DNA from: Glaciibacter superstes DSM 21135
GTDB lineage: Bacteria; Actinomycetota; Actinomycetes; Actinomycetales; Microbacteriaceae
Length of the DNA stretch: 64,000 nucleotides
NCBI RefSeq assembly: GCF_000421145.1
Contig: NZ_ATWH01000011.1
Span: 152,291 to 216,290 of the forward strand
Direction of reading: 5' to 3'
Shown: one piece after another, positions 9,328 through 18,377 of the stretch
Position numbering within the stretch: the stretch's first letter is position 1
Layout of the letters: the number at the start of each line of letters is the position of its first letter
Translations under genes and position numbers: made by a program
The notes under the pieces: generated by a model
Told to the model about the DNA's origin: nothing
Databases searched by the model: none
What the model saw: the letters and a program-made list of their open reading frames with translations, nothing else

Positions 9328-10167
9328 GTGACTGACGCACCGATTGGGATCTTCGACTCCGGGGTCGGTGGGCTCACTGTCGCCCGTGCAATCAAGGATC
9401 AGTTGCCGAACGAATCCCTTCTCTACATCGGCGATACGGCGCACTCGCCATACGGACCGAAGAAGATCGCTGACGTGCGAGGGTACGCACTCGAGGTGCT
9501 CGACGACCTGGTGGCGCAAGACGTGAAGCTCCTCGTGATTGCTTGCAATACGGCGTCGGCGGCGATGCTCCGCGATGCACGTGAGCGCTACAGCGTTCCG
9601 GTGATCGAGGTTATCCAGCCGGCCGTGCGGCGTGCTGTCGGCTCCACCAGAAACAACCGGGTCGGCGTGATCGGCACGGCAGGCACCGTCAATTCGCGCG
9701 CCTATGAAGATGCATTCGCCGCGGCCACCAACCTGAGCCTCTTCACTCAGGCCTGCCCCCGATTTGTCGAATTCGTCGAGGCCGGGGTCACCACCGGTGA
9801 TGAGGTGCTCGCTGTCGCCGAGACCTATCTCGCACCGCTGCGGGAGGCCGGCGTCGACACACTGGTGCTTGGCTGCACCCACTACCCGTTCCTGAAGGGT
9901 GCCATCTCCTATGTGATGGGCGATGACGTCACCCTGGTTTCGAGCGACACTGAGACGGCGAACGACGTGTACCGGGTGCTCGTGAGCCAGAACCTGCTGC
10001 GCACCGTCGACGCCCCACCCACCTATCGTTATGAGGCGACAGGGGACAGCGCAACGGAGTTCCTGCGCCTGGCCCATCGTTTGATCGGCCCGGAGGTCGA
10101 CGTCGTAGACCTCGTGCACACCGGTGCCATTTCATTACCAACCCGAAAACTCAGGGAGAACGCGTGA
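9328..10167 (+). CDS. murI: Glutamate racemase
   Basis: This enzyme interconverts L- and D-glutamate and supplies D-Glu for peptidoglycan. The 279-aa reading begins [15 protein letters not shown]. It contains the catalytic Asp in [13 protein letters not shown], the first catalytic Cys in [10 protein letters not shown] and the second in LGCTHYPFL, all near family positions. The longer reading from ATG 9304 adds eight residues that look non-native, and GTG 9328 follows a -10-like box. The stop overlaps the start of rph by 4 bp (GTGA), so murI-rph-rdgB is one transcription unit. Confidence 0.95.
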   Translation: MTDAPIGIFDSGVGGLTVARAIKDQLPNESLLYIGDTAHSPYGPKKIADVRGYALEVLDDLVAQDVKLLVIACNTASAAMLRDARERYSVPVIEVIQPAVRRAVGSTRNNRVGVIGTAGTVNSRAYEDAFAAATNLSLFTQACPRFVEFVEAGVTTGDEVLAVAETYLAPLREAGVDTLVLGCTHYPFLKGAISYVMGDDVTLVSSDTETANDVYRVLVSQNLLRTVDAPPTYRYEATGDSATEFLRLAHRLIGPEVDVVDLVHTGAISLPTRKLRENA

Positions 10168-10931
10168 CCGACCCCCAGCCATCCGCCGTCAACCAGCCGG
10201 CGGAAATCGTGCGCAGCGACGGCCGCGCCACAGACCAGCTTCGTGCAATCACCATCGAACGAGGGTGGAGCGACCAGGCAGAGGGGTCTGCACTGATCTC
10301 CTTCGGCCGCACCAAAGTTCTGTGCACGGCATCCTTCACCAACGGTGTTCCACGGTGGATGGCTGGAAAGGGCAAAGGGTGGGTCACTGCCGAATACGCG
10401 ATGCTGCCTCGCTCGACGAACGAACGTATGGGGCGCGAGTCGGTCAAGGGGAAGATCGGCGGGCGCACCCATGAGATCAGCCGCCTGATCGGGCGCAGTC
10501 TTCGCGCCGTGGTCGACATGAAGGCCCTCGGCGAGAACACCATCGTCATCGACTGCGACGTTCTGCAGGCCGACGGCGGCACGCGCACGGCGGCCATCAC
10601 CGGGGCCTACGTCGCACTTGCCGATGCGCTCGAATGGGGCAGGGCCAAGAAGTTCATCGGCCAGAAGGCCACACCGCTTATCGACAGCGTCGCCGCTGTC
10701 TCGGTCGGGATCATCGATGGCACACCCATGCTCGATCTGGCATATGTCGAGGACGTCAGGGCCGAGACTGACATGAATGTGGTCGTCACCGGGCGCGGCC
10801 TGTTCGTTGAAGTGCAGGGCACAGCAGAAGGTGCGCCGTTCGACCGCCGCGAACTGGACTCGCTGCTCGACCTCGCGGTCGGTGGCGCGGCAACGCTGAC
10901 CGGGCTCCAGACCACCGCTCTCGAGGCCTGA
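10164..10931 (+). CDS. rph: Ribonuclease PH
   Basis: This phosphate-dependent 3'-5' exoribonuclease trims tRNA 3' ends. The 255-aa length is typical. Recognisable features are [10 protein letters not shown] near the N-terminus, the [31 protein letters not shown] core split across residues 80-115 (phosphate- and RNA-binding arginines), and [23 protein letters not shown] 10164 overlaps the murI stop. It is followed after 3 bp by rdgB, the usual actinobacterial order. Confidence 0.96.
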   Translation: MTDPQPSAVNQPAEIVRSDGRATDQLRAITIERGWSDQAEGSALISFGRTKVLCTASFTNGVPRWMAGKGKGWVTAEYAMLPRSTNERMGRESVKGKIGGRTHEISRLIGRSLRAVVDMKALGENTIVIDCDVLQADGGTRTAAITGAYVALADALEWGRAKKFIGQKATPLIDSVAAVSVGIIDGTPMLDLAYVEDVRAETDMNVVVTGRGLFVEVQGTAEGAPFDRRELDSLLDLAVGGAATLTGLQTTALEA

Positions 10932-10934
10932 CCG

Positions 10935-11525
10935 GTGCAGGTCGTCCTCGCCACTCACAACGCCGGCAAAGTCGAAGAACTCCGCCGCATCCTGGACGGC
11001 ACACTCCCGGGCCTCGAGGTTCTGTCGTACGACGGCTCAGAGCCGGTGGAGAGCGGCGCGACGTTCGCCGAGAACTCACTGCTCAAAGCCAGGGCCGCTG
11101 CTGCGTTCACCGGGCTCCCGGCCATCGCCGATGACTCCGGCATCTGCGTCGATGTCCTAGGAGGGTGTCCAGGGATCTTCTCCGCCCGCTGGGCGGGCCC
11201 GGCCCGAGACGCCGGAGACAACCTGCACCTGCTGCTCTGGCAGATCAGCGACCTAACCGAGGAACACCGCGCCGCACACTTCACCTGCGTTGCCGCCATC
11301 GCACTGCCAGACGGCACTGAGCGATACGTGACCGGTGAGTGGCCTGGGCGAATCCTGCCGGAGCCCGCCGGCACTGGTGGTTTCGGTTACGACCCGATCT
11401 TCCTCCCAGACGGTCACAGTGTGTCGGCAGCGGAACTGCCTGACGGTGAGAAAGACCGGATCAGCCACCGGGCCAGGGCGTTCGGCCAGCTCATTCCGGT
11501 ACTTGAGGAGCTTCTCGGCAGCTGA
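10935..11525 (+). CDS. rdgB: XTP/dITP pyrophosphatase (Ham1/RdgB family)
   Basis: This house-cleaning enzyme hydrolyses deaminated purine triphosphates (XTP, dITP) to monophosphates. The 196-aa protein begins VQVVLATHNAGKVEELR, with the T/SxNxxK nucleotide-binding motif. It has the FAENSLLKARAA segment, the catalytic IADDSGICVD motif, and the C-terminal GFGYDPIF and SHRARAF motifs. GTG 10935 starts 3 bp after the rph stop. A strong inverted repeat follows 11 bp after the stop. Confidence 0.95.
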   Translation: MQVVLATHNAGKVEELRRILDGTLPGLEVLSYDGSEPVESGATFAENSLLKARAAAAFTGLPAIADDSGICVDVLGGCPGIFSARWAGPARDAGDNLHLLLWQISDLTEEHRAAHFTCVAAIALPDGTERYVTGEWPGRILPEPAGTGGFGYDPIFLPDGHSVSAAELPDGEKDRISHRARAFGQLIPVLEELLGS

Positions 11526-11535
11526 GCGCCCTGTT

Positions 11536-11564
11536 AATCAACCCGGCGACACACCGGGTTGATT
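11536..11564 (+). terminator. Perfect 11-bp hairpin after rdgB
   Basis: AATCAACCCGG and its exact complement are separated by a 7-nt loop. No U-tract follows, so it is either a factor-assisted terminator or a 3'-end protecting stem of the murI-rph-rdgB transcript. Confidence 0.65.
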
Positions 11565-11651
11565 CAGACGCATGCTGCAGCTGAGAATGGCACTCATTCC
11601 TATCTGGCGGTCACGCTGGCTATCGCGCTCCGGCGCTCGTACGGTGGAGTC

Positions 11652-12563
11652 ATGGGACACGATCACGGCCACGCAACACAGGCGAATCGCACGCGCCTGT
11701 CGATCGCGATCGGCATTATCGGCGTCTCCCTTGTGGTCGAAATCGTCGGCGCCTGGTTGTCTGGTTCGCTCGCGCTGCTCGCCGACGCCGGGCACATGTT
11801 CTCCGACCTCGCCGGTCTTATCATCGCTCTGACCGCCACCGTGGTCGCTGCGCGCCCGGCAACGGACCGCCAGACCTTCGGCTACCAGCGAGCCGAAGTG
11901 TTCGCCGCACTCATCAACGGCCTGATCCTGATTGCCGTCGCGATCTCCGTCGTCATCGGAGCTGTGATTCGGCTGACGGGGCAGTCCGAGACCGAGGTTC
12001 ATGCGAGCCCGCTGCTGATCGTTGCGATCATCGGACTCGTTGCCAACATCTGTGCCCTGCTGCTGTTGCGGCCCGCCGCCGGCAACTCCATCAACATGCG
12101 CGGCGCCTACCTCGAAGTCCTTGGCGACACCATCGGCTCGCTGGCGGTGATAGGAGCGGCCATCGTAATCCTCACCACGGGCTTCGTGCAGGCGGATGCC
12201 ATCGCCTCGCTGGCCATCGCCGTCATGATCGCCCCGCGCGCATTTTCACTCCTGCGCGATGTGGTGCGCGTACTGAGCGAATCTGCGCCTGCAGACACCG
12301 ATGTCGCCGAGATCCGGAAGCACATCCTCGGCACCGCAGGCGTCGTCGATGTGCACGATGTGCACGTCTGGGCGATCACCTCAGGAGCACCGGTGTTCAC
12401 TGCCCACGTGGTGGTCGAGCCTGCCGTGCTCCGCGGGGGTGGCGCCGGAAAGCTACTCGATGACCTGGGCGGATGCCTGTCAGATCACTTCGACGTTGCG
12501 CATTCCACGTTCCAGATCGAACCTGCTGAGCACGCGGCGCATGAGGATCAGGCCCACAACTGA
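11652..12563 (+). CDS. Cation diffusion facilitator, zinc/divalent metal exporter (CzcD-like)
   Basis: This 303-aa inner-membrane proton/metal antiporter would export Zn(II), Cd(II) or similar ions. The N-terminus MGHDHGHA is His-rich. Six membrane helices follow, with HMFSDLAG (HxxxD of helix II) and GDTIGS (the second metal-site motif), then a cytosolic ferredoxin-like domain containing VHDVHVWAI. ATG 11652 follows a GGTGGAG ribosome binding site. The longer upstream reading is rejected because it runs into the rdgB hairpin. It converges with the DedA genes. Confidence 0.92.
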   Translation: MGHDHGHATQANRTRLSIAIGIIGVSLVVEIVGAWLSGSLALLADAGHMFSDLAGLIIALTATVVAARPATDRQTFGYQRAEVFAALINGLILIAVAISVVIGAVIRLTGQSETEVHASPLLIVAIIGLVANICALLLLRPAAGNSINMRGAYLEVLGDTIGSLAVIGAAIVILTTGFVQADAIASLAIAVMIAPRAFSLLRDVVRVLSESAPADTDVAEIRKHILGTAGVVDVHDVHVWAITSGAPVFTAHVVVEPAVLRGGGAGKLLDDLGGCLSDHFDVAHSTFQIEPAEHAAHEDQAHN

Positions 12564-12572
12564 AACGCCCGG

Positions 12573-13307
12573 CTACTCGTGCTTTCCGTCGTGTTCCGTG
12601 CTGAAGACCTCTGGGTCAAGCACCAGCTTGTCTGTTTCGACCTGTGCGTTCCGCGCTGAACGCTTCGCCTTGATGGTCGACTGCACGTAGTGATACACGG
12701 TCGGCACGAGCGTCACAACCACAGCGCCGAGCAGGATCACGTCGATGTACGACTTCACAAATTCAGCGACGGGTGGAATCAAGTTGAGCATGTACCCGGC
12801 AAAAGTGAGGCCCGCACCCCAGATCATTGCGCCGATGAAGTTGTAGAGCGAGTACTTTTTGTAGTTCATGTGCCCGACGCCCGCGGCGACAGGAGCGAAG
12901 GTGCGCACGATGGGCACAAAGCGGGCGAGGATGACGGCGATACCACCGAACCGTTCGAAGAACGAGTTGGTGCGGCGCACGTTCTCAACGCTGAAGATGC
13001 CGGACTCCTTGCGTTCGAAGACGCGGGGTCCGAGCTTGTGGCCGATCAGATAACCGACCTCACCACCCAGGAAGGCGGCCGCTCCGATTGCGAGGCAGAC
13101 CCACCAGATGTCGATCATGATGAGGCTCCCGGTCACCAAGCCCGTGATGACGAGCAGCGTGTCGCCCGGAAGCAGGAATCCGACGAGCAGCCCGGTTTCG
13201 GCAAAGACGATCGCGCACACCACAACGAGGGCCCAGGGGCCAGCCGAGTTGATGATCAGTTCCGGGTCGAGCCAGGGAATGAGTGCGGTGTGGATGGCGA
13301 GCTCCAG
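12573..13307 (-). CDS. DedA-family membrane protein with apparent CTG start
   Basis: This 244-aa integral membrane protein carries family motifs FAETGLLVGFLLPGDTLL, GxxxGY and RFVPIVRTFAPVAAG. DedA proteins are linked to lipid translocation and proton-motive-force homeostasis. The first GTG (13223-13229) would remove the conserved HTALIPWLDPELIINSAGPW segment that normally precedes the first helix. In frame, the only early start candidate after a TGA is CTG at 13307, so I extend to it. A frameshift hiding a standard start is the alternative. A second DedA gene lies just upstream on the same strand. Confidence 0.8.
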   Translation of the reverse strand: MELAIHTALIPWLDPELIINSAGPWALVVVCAIVFAETGLLVGFLLPGDTLLVITGLVTGSLIMIDIWWVCLAIGAAAFLGGEVGYLIGHKLGPRVFERKESGIFSVENVRRTNSFFERFGGIAVILARFVPIVRTFAPVAAGVGHMNYKKYSLYNFIGAMIWGAGLTFAGYMLNLIPPVAEFVKSYIDVILLGAVVVTLVPTVYHYVQSTIKAKRSARNAQVETDKLVLDPEVFSTEHDGKHE

Positions 13308-13391
13308 TCGTCGTCAGATAGCGTGGCGGTGGCGGCAGCAAGTCGGATGCCGCGTTCCAGAGTAACGTGCCTCACCGAGATTGTGCCGGGA

Positions 13392-14081
13392 TTATTCGGG
13401 GGGATTCCCCCCGAATTCGTGGGGCTGCGCGACGACGGATTCTCGCTTTTTGATCGTCTCCGCTCGGTCGGCGCGCCAGGTGCGATACCCGAACACGATG
13501 GAGGCGACGATGAAGAATCCGGCAATGATGTACGCCGCGTTCTTCACCCCGGGAATCGAAGCGGCGTAGAACCCGGTGAGGGTGATGCCGACTCCCCAGG
13601 CCAGCGCGCCGACGAGGTTGCTGCTGAGAAACCTGTAGTAGTTCATACGGCCCACCCCGGCGATGACCGGGACGAGCACCCGCGCCCACGGCATGAAGCG
13701 GGCGATCACCACAGACCACCAGCCGAACTTCCGGTAGAACGATTCGGTTTTCACGATCGCGAGTTGGGTGCGCCGCCCGCCGTGGCGGTCGAGGTAGCCG
13801 CGGCCGTACCGTCGGCCGAGGAGGAAGCCGACCTGGTCGCCGAGGAACGCCGCGATTCCGGTTCCGGTGGCAAGGATGACGATACTGAGGTTCGACGTTG
13901 ATGCCGCGACGAGCCCGGAAGCGAAGAGCAGTGAGTCGCCGGTCACGAAGGGGATGAAGACCCCGAGGAGGAGCGCGGTGCCGGCGAAGACGAGACCCCA
14001 GATGACCACGTAGAACACGATGACGCCGGCCTGGGCGAACACATCATTCAGTTGGTTGCTGAGCGCCGAGGAGTGGAGCAC
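13392..14081 (-). CDS. DedA-family membrane protein
   Basis: This 229-aa paralogue of the neighbouring DedA protein has four to five hydrophobic segments, the motif GVFIPFVTGDSLLFASG at the re-entrant loop and ARFMPWARVLVPVIAGVGRMNY near the middle, both typical of the SNARE-associated/DedA family. It lies directly downstream of hmuO (3 bp apart), so it could be co-transcribed with the heme oxygenase. The C-terminus is charged and cytosolic. Confidence 0.88.
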   Translation of the reverse strand: MLHSSALSNQLNDVFAQAGVIVFYVVIWGLVFAGTALLLGVFIPFVTGDSLLFASGLVAASTSNLSIVILATGTGIAAFLGDQVGFLLGRRYGRGYLDRHGGRRTQLAIVKTESFYRKFGWWSVVIARFMPWARVLVPVIAGVGRMNYYRFLSSNLVGALAWGVGITLTGFYAASIPGVKNAAYIIAGFFIVASIVFGYRTWRADRAETIKKRESVVAQPHEFGGNPPE

Positions 14082-14083
14082 TC

Positions 14084-14779
14084 CTAGGCCGCCAGTTCGT
14101 CGAATATTGCCCCGTTGAAGGTGAATGCGGCGTCTACTTCAGCAACGAGGTCGTCTACCTCCTCCTTCGACAGGGTGAGGGCGTTCAGGCCGTCGCGGTA
14201 GGCGCGCTTGTATTTGACGATGTCGCCGATGTCGTCGAAACGGTAGAACGAGAGCTGTTCCGCGGTTGCTCCGTAGTGGCGTGCGACCAGGCGCGAGATG
14301 GCCTGGCCGCCAGAGAGATCGCCGAGGTACCTGGTGTAGTGGTGGGCCAGGCAGCGAAGGTTGTCAGATTGGGCAAGTGCGCGCAGATGAGTGACATACG
14401 CCACGGTGGCTGGCAGCGGGGGATGTTCACGTCGCCAGTCACTCACGCCGAGGGCGGTGAGGTCATTTTCGATGGTGGCCAGGCGGGCGAGTGTCGGATC
14501 GAACAGGTCGAGTGACTTCACTCTGACCACGAGTTCTTCGAGTGCTTCGTAGACCCAGGCATACTGCGCGAGATAGCGGGTGTAGTCGGCCAGTGACCGC
14601 TGGCCGCGCATCAGTTCGGTGATAAAGGTGCGCTGTTCGGTGCTGCGGTGCTGTTCGGCCGAGCTTGACCGGATGTGGTCGGCCAGATCGACTGGTGTGT
14701 CGGTGATCGTTGCCTCGGTGATCATCGGGTCGGAGTTCGTCGGCTCCGTGATCGTCAGGTCGGTGATCGTCGGGTTCAT
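14084..14779 (-). CDS. hmuO: Heme oxygenase (biliverdin-producing)
   Basis: This 231-aa enzyme oxidatively opens heme to biliverdin, CO and Fe(II), releasing iron. The proximal histidine is in SAEQHRSTEQRTFI at about residue 41, and the distal-helix motif is LGDLSGGQAISRLV. The first ~30 residues are a T/I/D-rich repeat with no known role. ATG 14779 is chosen because a longer reading would run through tRNA-Leu. A 19-bp DtxR/IdeR-like box lies 24 bp upstream, so iron repression is likely. Confidence 0.93.
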   Translation of the reverse strand: MNPTITDLTITEPTNSDPMITEATITDTPVDLADHIRSSSAEQHRSTEQRTFITELMRGQRSLADYTRYLAQYAWVYEALEELVVRVKSLDLFDPTLARLATIENDLTALGVSDWRREHPPLPATVAYVTHLRALAQSDNLRCLAHHYTRYLGDLSGGQAISRLVARHYGATAEQLSFYRFDDIGDIVKYKRAYRDGLNALTLSKEEVDDLVAEVDAAFTFNGAIFDELAA

Positions 14780-14802
14780 TGGCTCGCGTCCGTCTGGGTA
14801 AG

Positions 14803-14821
14803 GTTGGTAAGGCAATCCTAA
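14803..14821 (-). promoter_or_regulatory. Candidate DtxR/IdeR iron box
   Basis: GTTGGTAAGGCAATCCTAA matches about 14 of 19 positions of the established actinobacterial consensus TTAGGTTAGGCTAACCTAA, with the right half site best. It lies just upstream of hmuO, and regulation of heme oxygenase by DtxR is established in corynebacteria. Confidence 0.5.
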
Positions 14822-14876
14822 CTCACCCCAGTCGTCCAGGACCAGCGCGAAGCGCATTCCCCGTGGCCGTGCGATG

Positions 14877-14958
14877 TGCGGGAGAGGGGACTTGAACCCC
14901 CACGCTCGAAAGCACAGGAACCTAAATCCTGCGTGTCTGCCAATTTCACCACTCCCGC
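14877..14958 (-). tRNA. tRNA-Leu (anticodon UAG)
   Basis: The gene is 82 nt with a long variable arm. The acceptor stem GCGGGAG/CTCCCGC is perfect. The anticodon stem CAGGA/TCCTG encloses the loop TTTAGGT, which gives anticodon TAG. The T-arm GGGGGTTCAAGTCCCCT is intact. CCA is not encoded at the 3' end. Confidence 0.95.
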
Positions 14959-15095
14959 GAGTGCCGTACCAGTGTACTTTGCGACATTGACTCTGACGCC
15001 AGAGTGCCAATCGCCAGGTCGCGAGCTTCTCGGCAGAAGTCGGCGCCTGTGGATAACTTAAACGCGACGAGGGCGAATAGGGGCATCATGCTTTC

Positions 15096-16328
15096 ATGAG
15101 TGAGGCCGTCCGCATCATCACCGAACAGGTGCGGCTGCGCGTGCGCAGAGACGGTGTCGATCTCGCCGCCGACAACGCGCTCGCAGAACAATACGTGCGC
15201 GACGAGGTGCAGCGCTACAGCGAGCGCGCCCTCGGCGGTTCGCTTCCCCTGATCGCCGATGAGCACCAGGCGGCCAGGGAGGTCGTGGCATCCCTGACCG
15301 GCTTCGGCGCGCTCCAGCCGCTTCTCGATGACCCGGGTATAGAAGAGATCTGGATCAACGCGCCGTCCCGCGTGTTCATCGCACGTGACGGTGTTTCTGA
15401 GCTCACTACGATGGTGCTCACCGAGCGTGAAGTGCGAGACCTGGTCGAACGGATGCTGCAGGCATCCGGTCGTCGTGTTGACCTGTCGTCGCCGTTCGTC
15501 GATGCATCGTTGCCAGACGGGTCGCGGCTCCATGTCGTGATTCCCGATATCACGCAGAAGCACTGGGCAGTCAATATTCGCAAGTTCACCCGTCGCATCC
15601 GTGACCTGAACCAGTTGGTGGGGCTCGGGTCGCTGAGCCAGCAGGCGGCGGAGTTTCTGCGTATGTGCGTGCTCGCCGGGCAGAACATCCTCGTTTCCGG
15701 TGCGACGCAGACCGGAAAGACGACGATGCTGAACGCGCTGCTCTCGGCCTCAAGGCAGAACGAGCGCATCGTCACGGTGGAGGAGACCTTCGAGCTCGAC
15801 CTCAGCGCCCGCGACGTCGTCGCCATGCAGTGTCGCCAGCCCAGCTTGGAGGGAACGGGGGAGATCACGCTCCGCAGGCTGATCAAGGAAGCCATGCGGA
15901 TGCGACCGGACCGCATCGTTGTCGGTGAGGTGCGCGAAGCGGAGAGCCTCGACCTGCTGATCGCGCTTAATAGCGGATTGCCAGGAGCCTGCTCGATTCA
16001 CGCCAACAGCGCACGTGACGCGCTCTCAAAACTCTCCACGCTGCCGCTTCTGGCCGGGCGCAACATTGACTCGGCGTTTGTGCTGCCGACGGTTGCCGGC
16101 TGCATCGACATCGTTGTGCACTGTGAACTCGATCGCCACGGACGGCGCCGGGTCGGCGAGATCATCGCGCCGAGCGGGCAGTTGTCAGGGGTGACGATCG
16201 AGGCCAGCCCGATCTTCCGTTCGACTGGAGGCGTTCTCGAGCCGACTGGCGGTTACCCGACCAAGCTCGCCAAGTTTCATGCGGCTGGGCTGGATCCGGC
16301 GGTTGTGCTTCGGCAGGGGGCGGCATGA
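15096..16328 (+). CDS. tadA: TadA/CpaF-type secretion ATPase
   Basis: This 410-aa cytoplasmic ATPase would drive assembly of a Tad/Flp-type pilus. A helical N-terminal domain with the TGFGALQPLLDDPGIEEIWIN segment (typical CpaF) is followed by the Walker A GATQTGKTT (202-210), the Asp box VTVEETFELDL, a Walker B-like RPDRIVVGEVR and a His box GACSIHANS. It heads the operon tadA-tadB-tadC-flp-tadE-tadE2-tadG; the first three genes overlap by 4 bp. No TadZ/Ssd gene lies upstream, where hmuO and tRNA-Leu are found instead. Confidence 0.93.
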   Translation: MSEAVRIITEQVRLRVRRDGVDLAADNALAEQYVRDEVQRYSERALGGSLPLIADEHQAAREVVASLTGFGALQPLLDDPGIEEIWINAPSRVFIARDGVSELTTMVLTEREVRDLVERMLQASGRRVDLSSPFVDASLPDGSRLHVVIPDITQKHWAVNIRKFTRRIRDLNQLVGLGSLSQQAAEFLRMCVLAGQNILVSGATQTGKTTMLNALLSASRQNERIVTVEETFELDLSARDVVAMQCRQPSLEGTGEITLRRLIKEAMRMRPDRIVVGEVREAESLDLLIALNSGLPGACSIHANSARDALSKLSTLPLLAGRNIDSAFVLPTVAGCIDIVVHCELDRHGRRRVGEIIAPSGQLSGVTIEASPIFRSTGGVLEPTGGYPTKLAKFHAAGLDPAVVLRQGAA

Positions 16329-17188
16329 CGCTCGCCCTTGGGTGCCTGCTGGCCGCAGGGATTCTGCTCGTGGCGTCGCCATTTCTCTGGCCGGCCACTA
16401 CCGGTTCCGTTCCGACGAAGCCGGGCATCCGCGACCGGGCCAGAACCCACCTGGTGCAGGCGGGGCTTGGCGCGGTTCCCGTTCCTGCCTTTCTGGCGAT
16501 CTCCATTGTTCTCGGCGTGGCCGGCGGAGCATTCGTTCAGGCCGTGCTCGGGGTGTTCGCGCTCGCCGTTGTGACCGCCATCGGCGGAATTCTGCTGCCG
16601 AGCCTCCTGGTGCGGTGGCGCGCGATGTCGAAGCGCCGGGCAAACCGTACGGTGTGGCCTGACGTCGTTGACCACCTGGTTGCGGCCGTGCGGTCAGGGC
16701 TGGCGCTTCCCGACAGCGTCAGCAGCCTGGCCCAGGCTGGGCCGGTCGGGACCCGTGCTGCATTCGCCGAGTTCGAACGCGAGTACCGTGCGACCGGCAG
16801 TTTCACCCGAAGTCTCGATCAATTGAAGGATGCCATGGCCGATCCGATCGCGGATCGCATCCTGGAGACACTCCGCATGGCGCGAGAGGTCGGTGGCAGC
16901 GACTTGACGGTTGTGCTCCGCAGTCTTGCCGCCTGGCTTCGCCAGGACGCCGCCATCCGCCAGGAGGTCGAAGCCAGGCAATCCTGGATCCTGAACGCGG
17001 CGAAACTCGGAGTCGCAGCGCCGTGGATCATCCTCCTGCTGCTCGCCACCCGACCTGAGGCCGCGCTTGCGTACAACACGCCGGCGGGGCTCGCCGTCAT
17101 CCTCGGTGGCCTGGTGATCTCGGTCGTTGCCTATCGGGTCATGCTCGCCCTCGGCAAGTTGCCGCAGGAACGCCGGTGGTTCCAATGA
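16325..17188 (+). CDS. tadB: Tad pilus inner-membrane protein TadB (T2SS-F-like)
   Basis: This 287-aa protein has hydrophobic helices at both ends and a central cytoplasmic F domain, with the typical RTVWPDVVDHLVAAVRSGLALPDS segment (residues ~97-120) and a REVGGSDL motif. It forms the membrane platform with TadC and converts TadA ATPase movement into pilin extraction. ATG 16325 overlaps the tadA stop, and its own stop overlaps tadC (ATGA). Confidence 0.9.
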   Translation: MTLALGCLLAAGILLVASPFLWPATTGSVPTKPGIRDRARTHLVQAGLGAVPVPAFLAISIVLGVAGGAFVQAVLGVFALAVVTAIGGILLPSLLVRWRAMSKRRANRTVWPDVVDHLVAAVRSGLALPDSVSSLAQAGPVGTRAAFAEFEREYRATGSFTRSLDQLKDAMADPIADRILETLRMAREVGGSDLTVVLRSLAAWLRQDAAIRQEVEARQSWILNAAKLGVAAPWIILLLLATRPEAALAYNTPAGLAVILGGLVISVVAYRVMLALGKLPQERRWFQ

Positions 17189-18123
17189 GCGCGTCGCTCG
17201 CCTGGGGCGTTTTTCTGGGGACGGCATTGGGGGTCGGGCTCTGGTCACTGGTCAGCCTGATGCCCCGCCTGCAACGGCCGCGGTTGGCGGACCGAGTTGC
17301 ACCGTACGTGCAGGGCGTCTCGGCCGAGGCGCGAGCATTCGTTGGACGACGCACGGTCGACCCGCTTCCCGTGCTCGGAAGCCTCTTCGCACCCGCATTC
17401 GGGCGCCTGACCACCCTGCTCGCCGCTCTCCTCGGCGGTACGGATGTCGTGGAGAGACGACTGAGACAGTCCGGTTCATCGAAGACTGCCCTGCAATTCC
17501 GAGCGGAGCAGCTCCTGTGGGCGCTCGCGGCGCTGGCCGGCGGCATCATCGTGGTGATTGCCGTTCCGGCTTTCCGCACCCTGCCGATGATCGCGCAAGT
17601 GGTGTTTCCCGTCGTGGTCGGCGTGTGCGGTGCGCTGCTTCGCGATTGGCGGCTGAAGCGAGTGGCGAACGCCCGCCTCGACAGAATGCAGAGTGAATTG
17701 CCGACCATCCTCGAATTCATCACGCTGTCGTTGTCGGCGGGCGAGGGCATCCTCGATTCGTTACGCAGGGTGTCAGCGACCAGCTCAGGGGAGTTGTCGA
17801 GGGAGTTGGCGATTGTCGTGGCGGAGGTGCGCACCGGCGTGCCGCTCGCTGACGCCCTGCAGACATTGGCCGGGCGCATCCGTCTCGCACCCCTCACTCG
17901 ATGTGTCGAGCAGATCAACGGAGCGCTGGAGCGTGGATCACCGCTGGCCGAGATTCTGCGGGCACAGGCGCAGGACGCCCGCGACGAAGCGAAGCGCGGG
18001 CTGCTTGAACTCTCGGGCAAAAAAGAGGTGGCGATGCTGGTTCCGCTGGTTTTCCTCATCCTGCCGCTCACTATCGCCTTCGCCGTATTTCCGGGAATCT
18101 TCGTACTGCAGGCAGGTTTCTGA
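17185..18123 (+). CDS. tadC: Tad pilus inner-membrane protein TadC (T2SS-F-like)
   Basis: This 312-aa protein is the second F-type platform protein. The F-domain core is QSELPTILEFITLSLSAGEG, followed by ELAIVVAEVRTGVPLADAL and C-terminal helices containing KKEVAMLVPLVFLILPLT. ATG 17185 overlaps the tadB TGA; a GTG at 17176 is also in frame but less likely. Gene order and coupling support its role in the pilus platform. Confidence 0.9.
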   Translation: MSASLAWGVFLGTALGVGLWSLVSLMPRLQRPRLADRVAPYVQGVSAEARAFVGRRTVDPLPVLGSLFAPAFGRLTTLLAALLGGTDVVERRLRQSGSSKTALQFRAEQLLWALAALAGGIIVVIAVPAFRTLPMIAQVVFPVVVGVCGALLRDWRLKRVANARLDRMQSELPTILEFITLSLSAGEGILDSLRRVSATSSGELSRELAIVVAEVRTGVPLADALQTLAGRIRLAPLTRCVEQINGALERGSPLAEILRAQAQDARDEAKRGLLELSGKKEVAMLVPLVFLILPLTIAFAVFPGIFVLQAGF

Positions 18124-18146
18124 CAACCACAACGGAAGGATCGTCC

Positions 18147-18338
18147 ATGAAAACACACCGACAGAGGCTCACGGCCTGGTTCCTGCATCGCTTCTATTCC
18201 GACGAAACCGGCGACGTTCCCGGCTGGGTTCTCATCACGCTGATGACAGCAGGCCTGGTGATCATCATCTGGGGTCTCGCCGGACCGGCGCTCAGCGGCG
18301 TATTCCAACAGGCGATAGACCGGGTCAGCGGGTTCTGA
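18147..18338 (+). CDS. Flp-like small pilin (DUF4244-type)
   Basis: This 63-aa protein has a short basic leader, then DETGDVPGWVLITLMTAGLV followed by a single hydrophobic helix and an amphipathic tail. Size, position between tadC and tadE, and the acidic-Gly-hydrophobic layout match actinobacterial Flp/DUF4244 pilins, which are processed and polymerised into the pilus fibre. A good GGAAGGA ribosome binding site precedes the ATG, as expected for an abundant subunit. Confidence 0.8.
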   Translation: MKTHRQRLTAWFLHRFYSDETGDVPGWVLITLMTAGLVIIIWGLAGPALSGVFQQAIDRVSGF

Positions 18339-18377
18339 TCCGCGCTGGCCGGCTCGACCGAAATCACTGGACAGATC

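Noticed and set aside
14780..15010. N-terminal extension of the heme oxygenase
   Set aside because: It would be translated from tRNA-Leu and the iron-box region; ATG 14779 gives a normal heme oxygenase.
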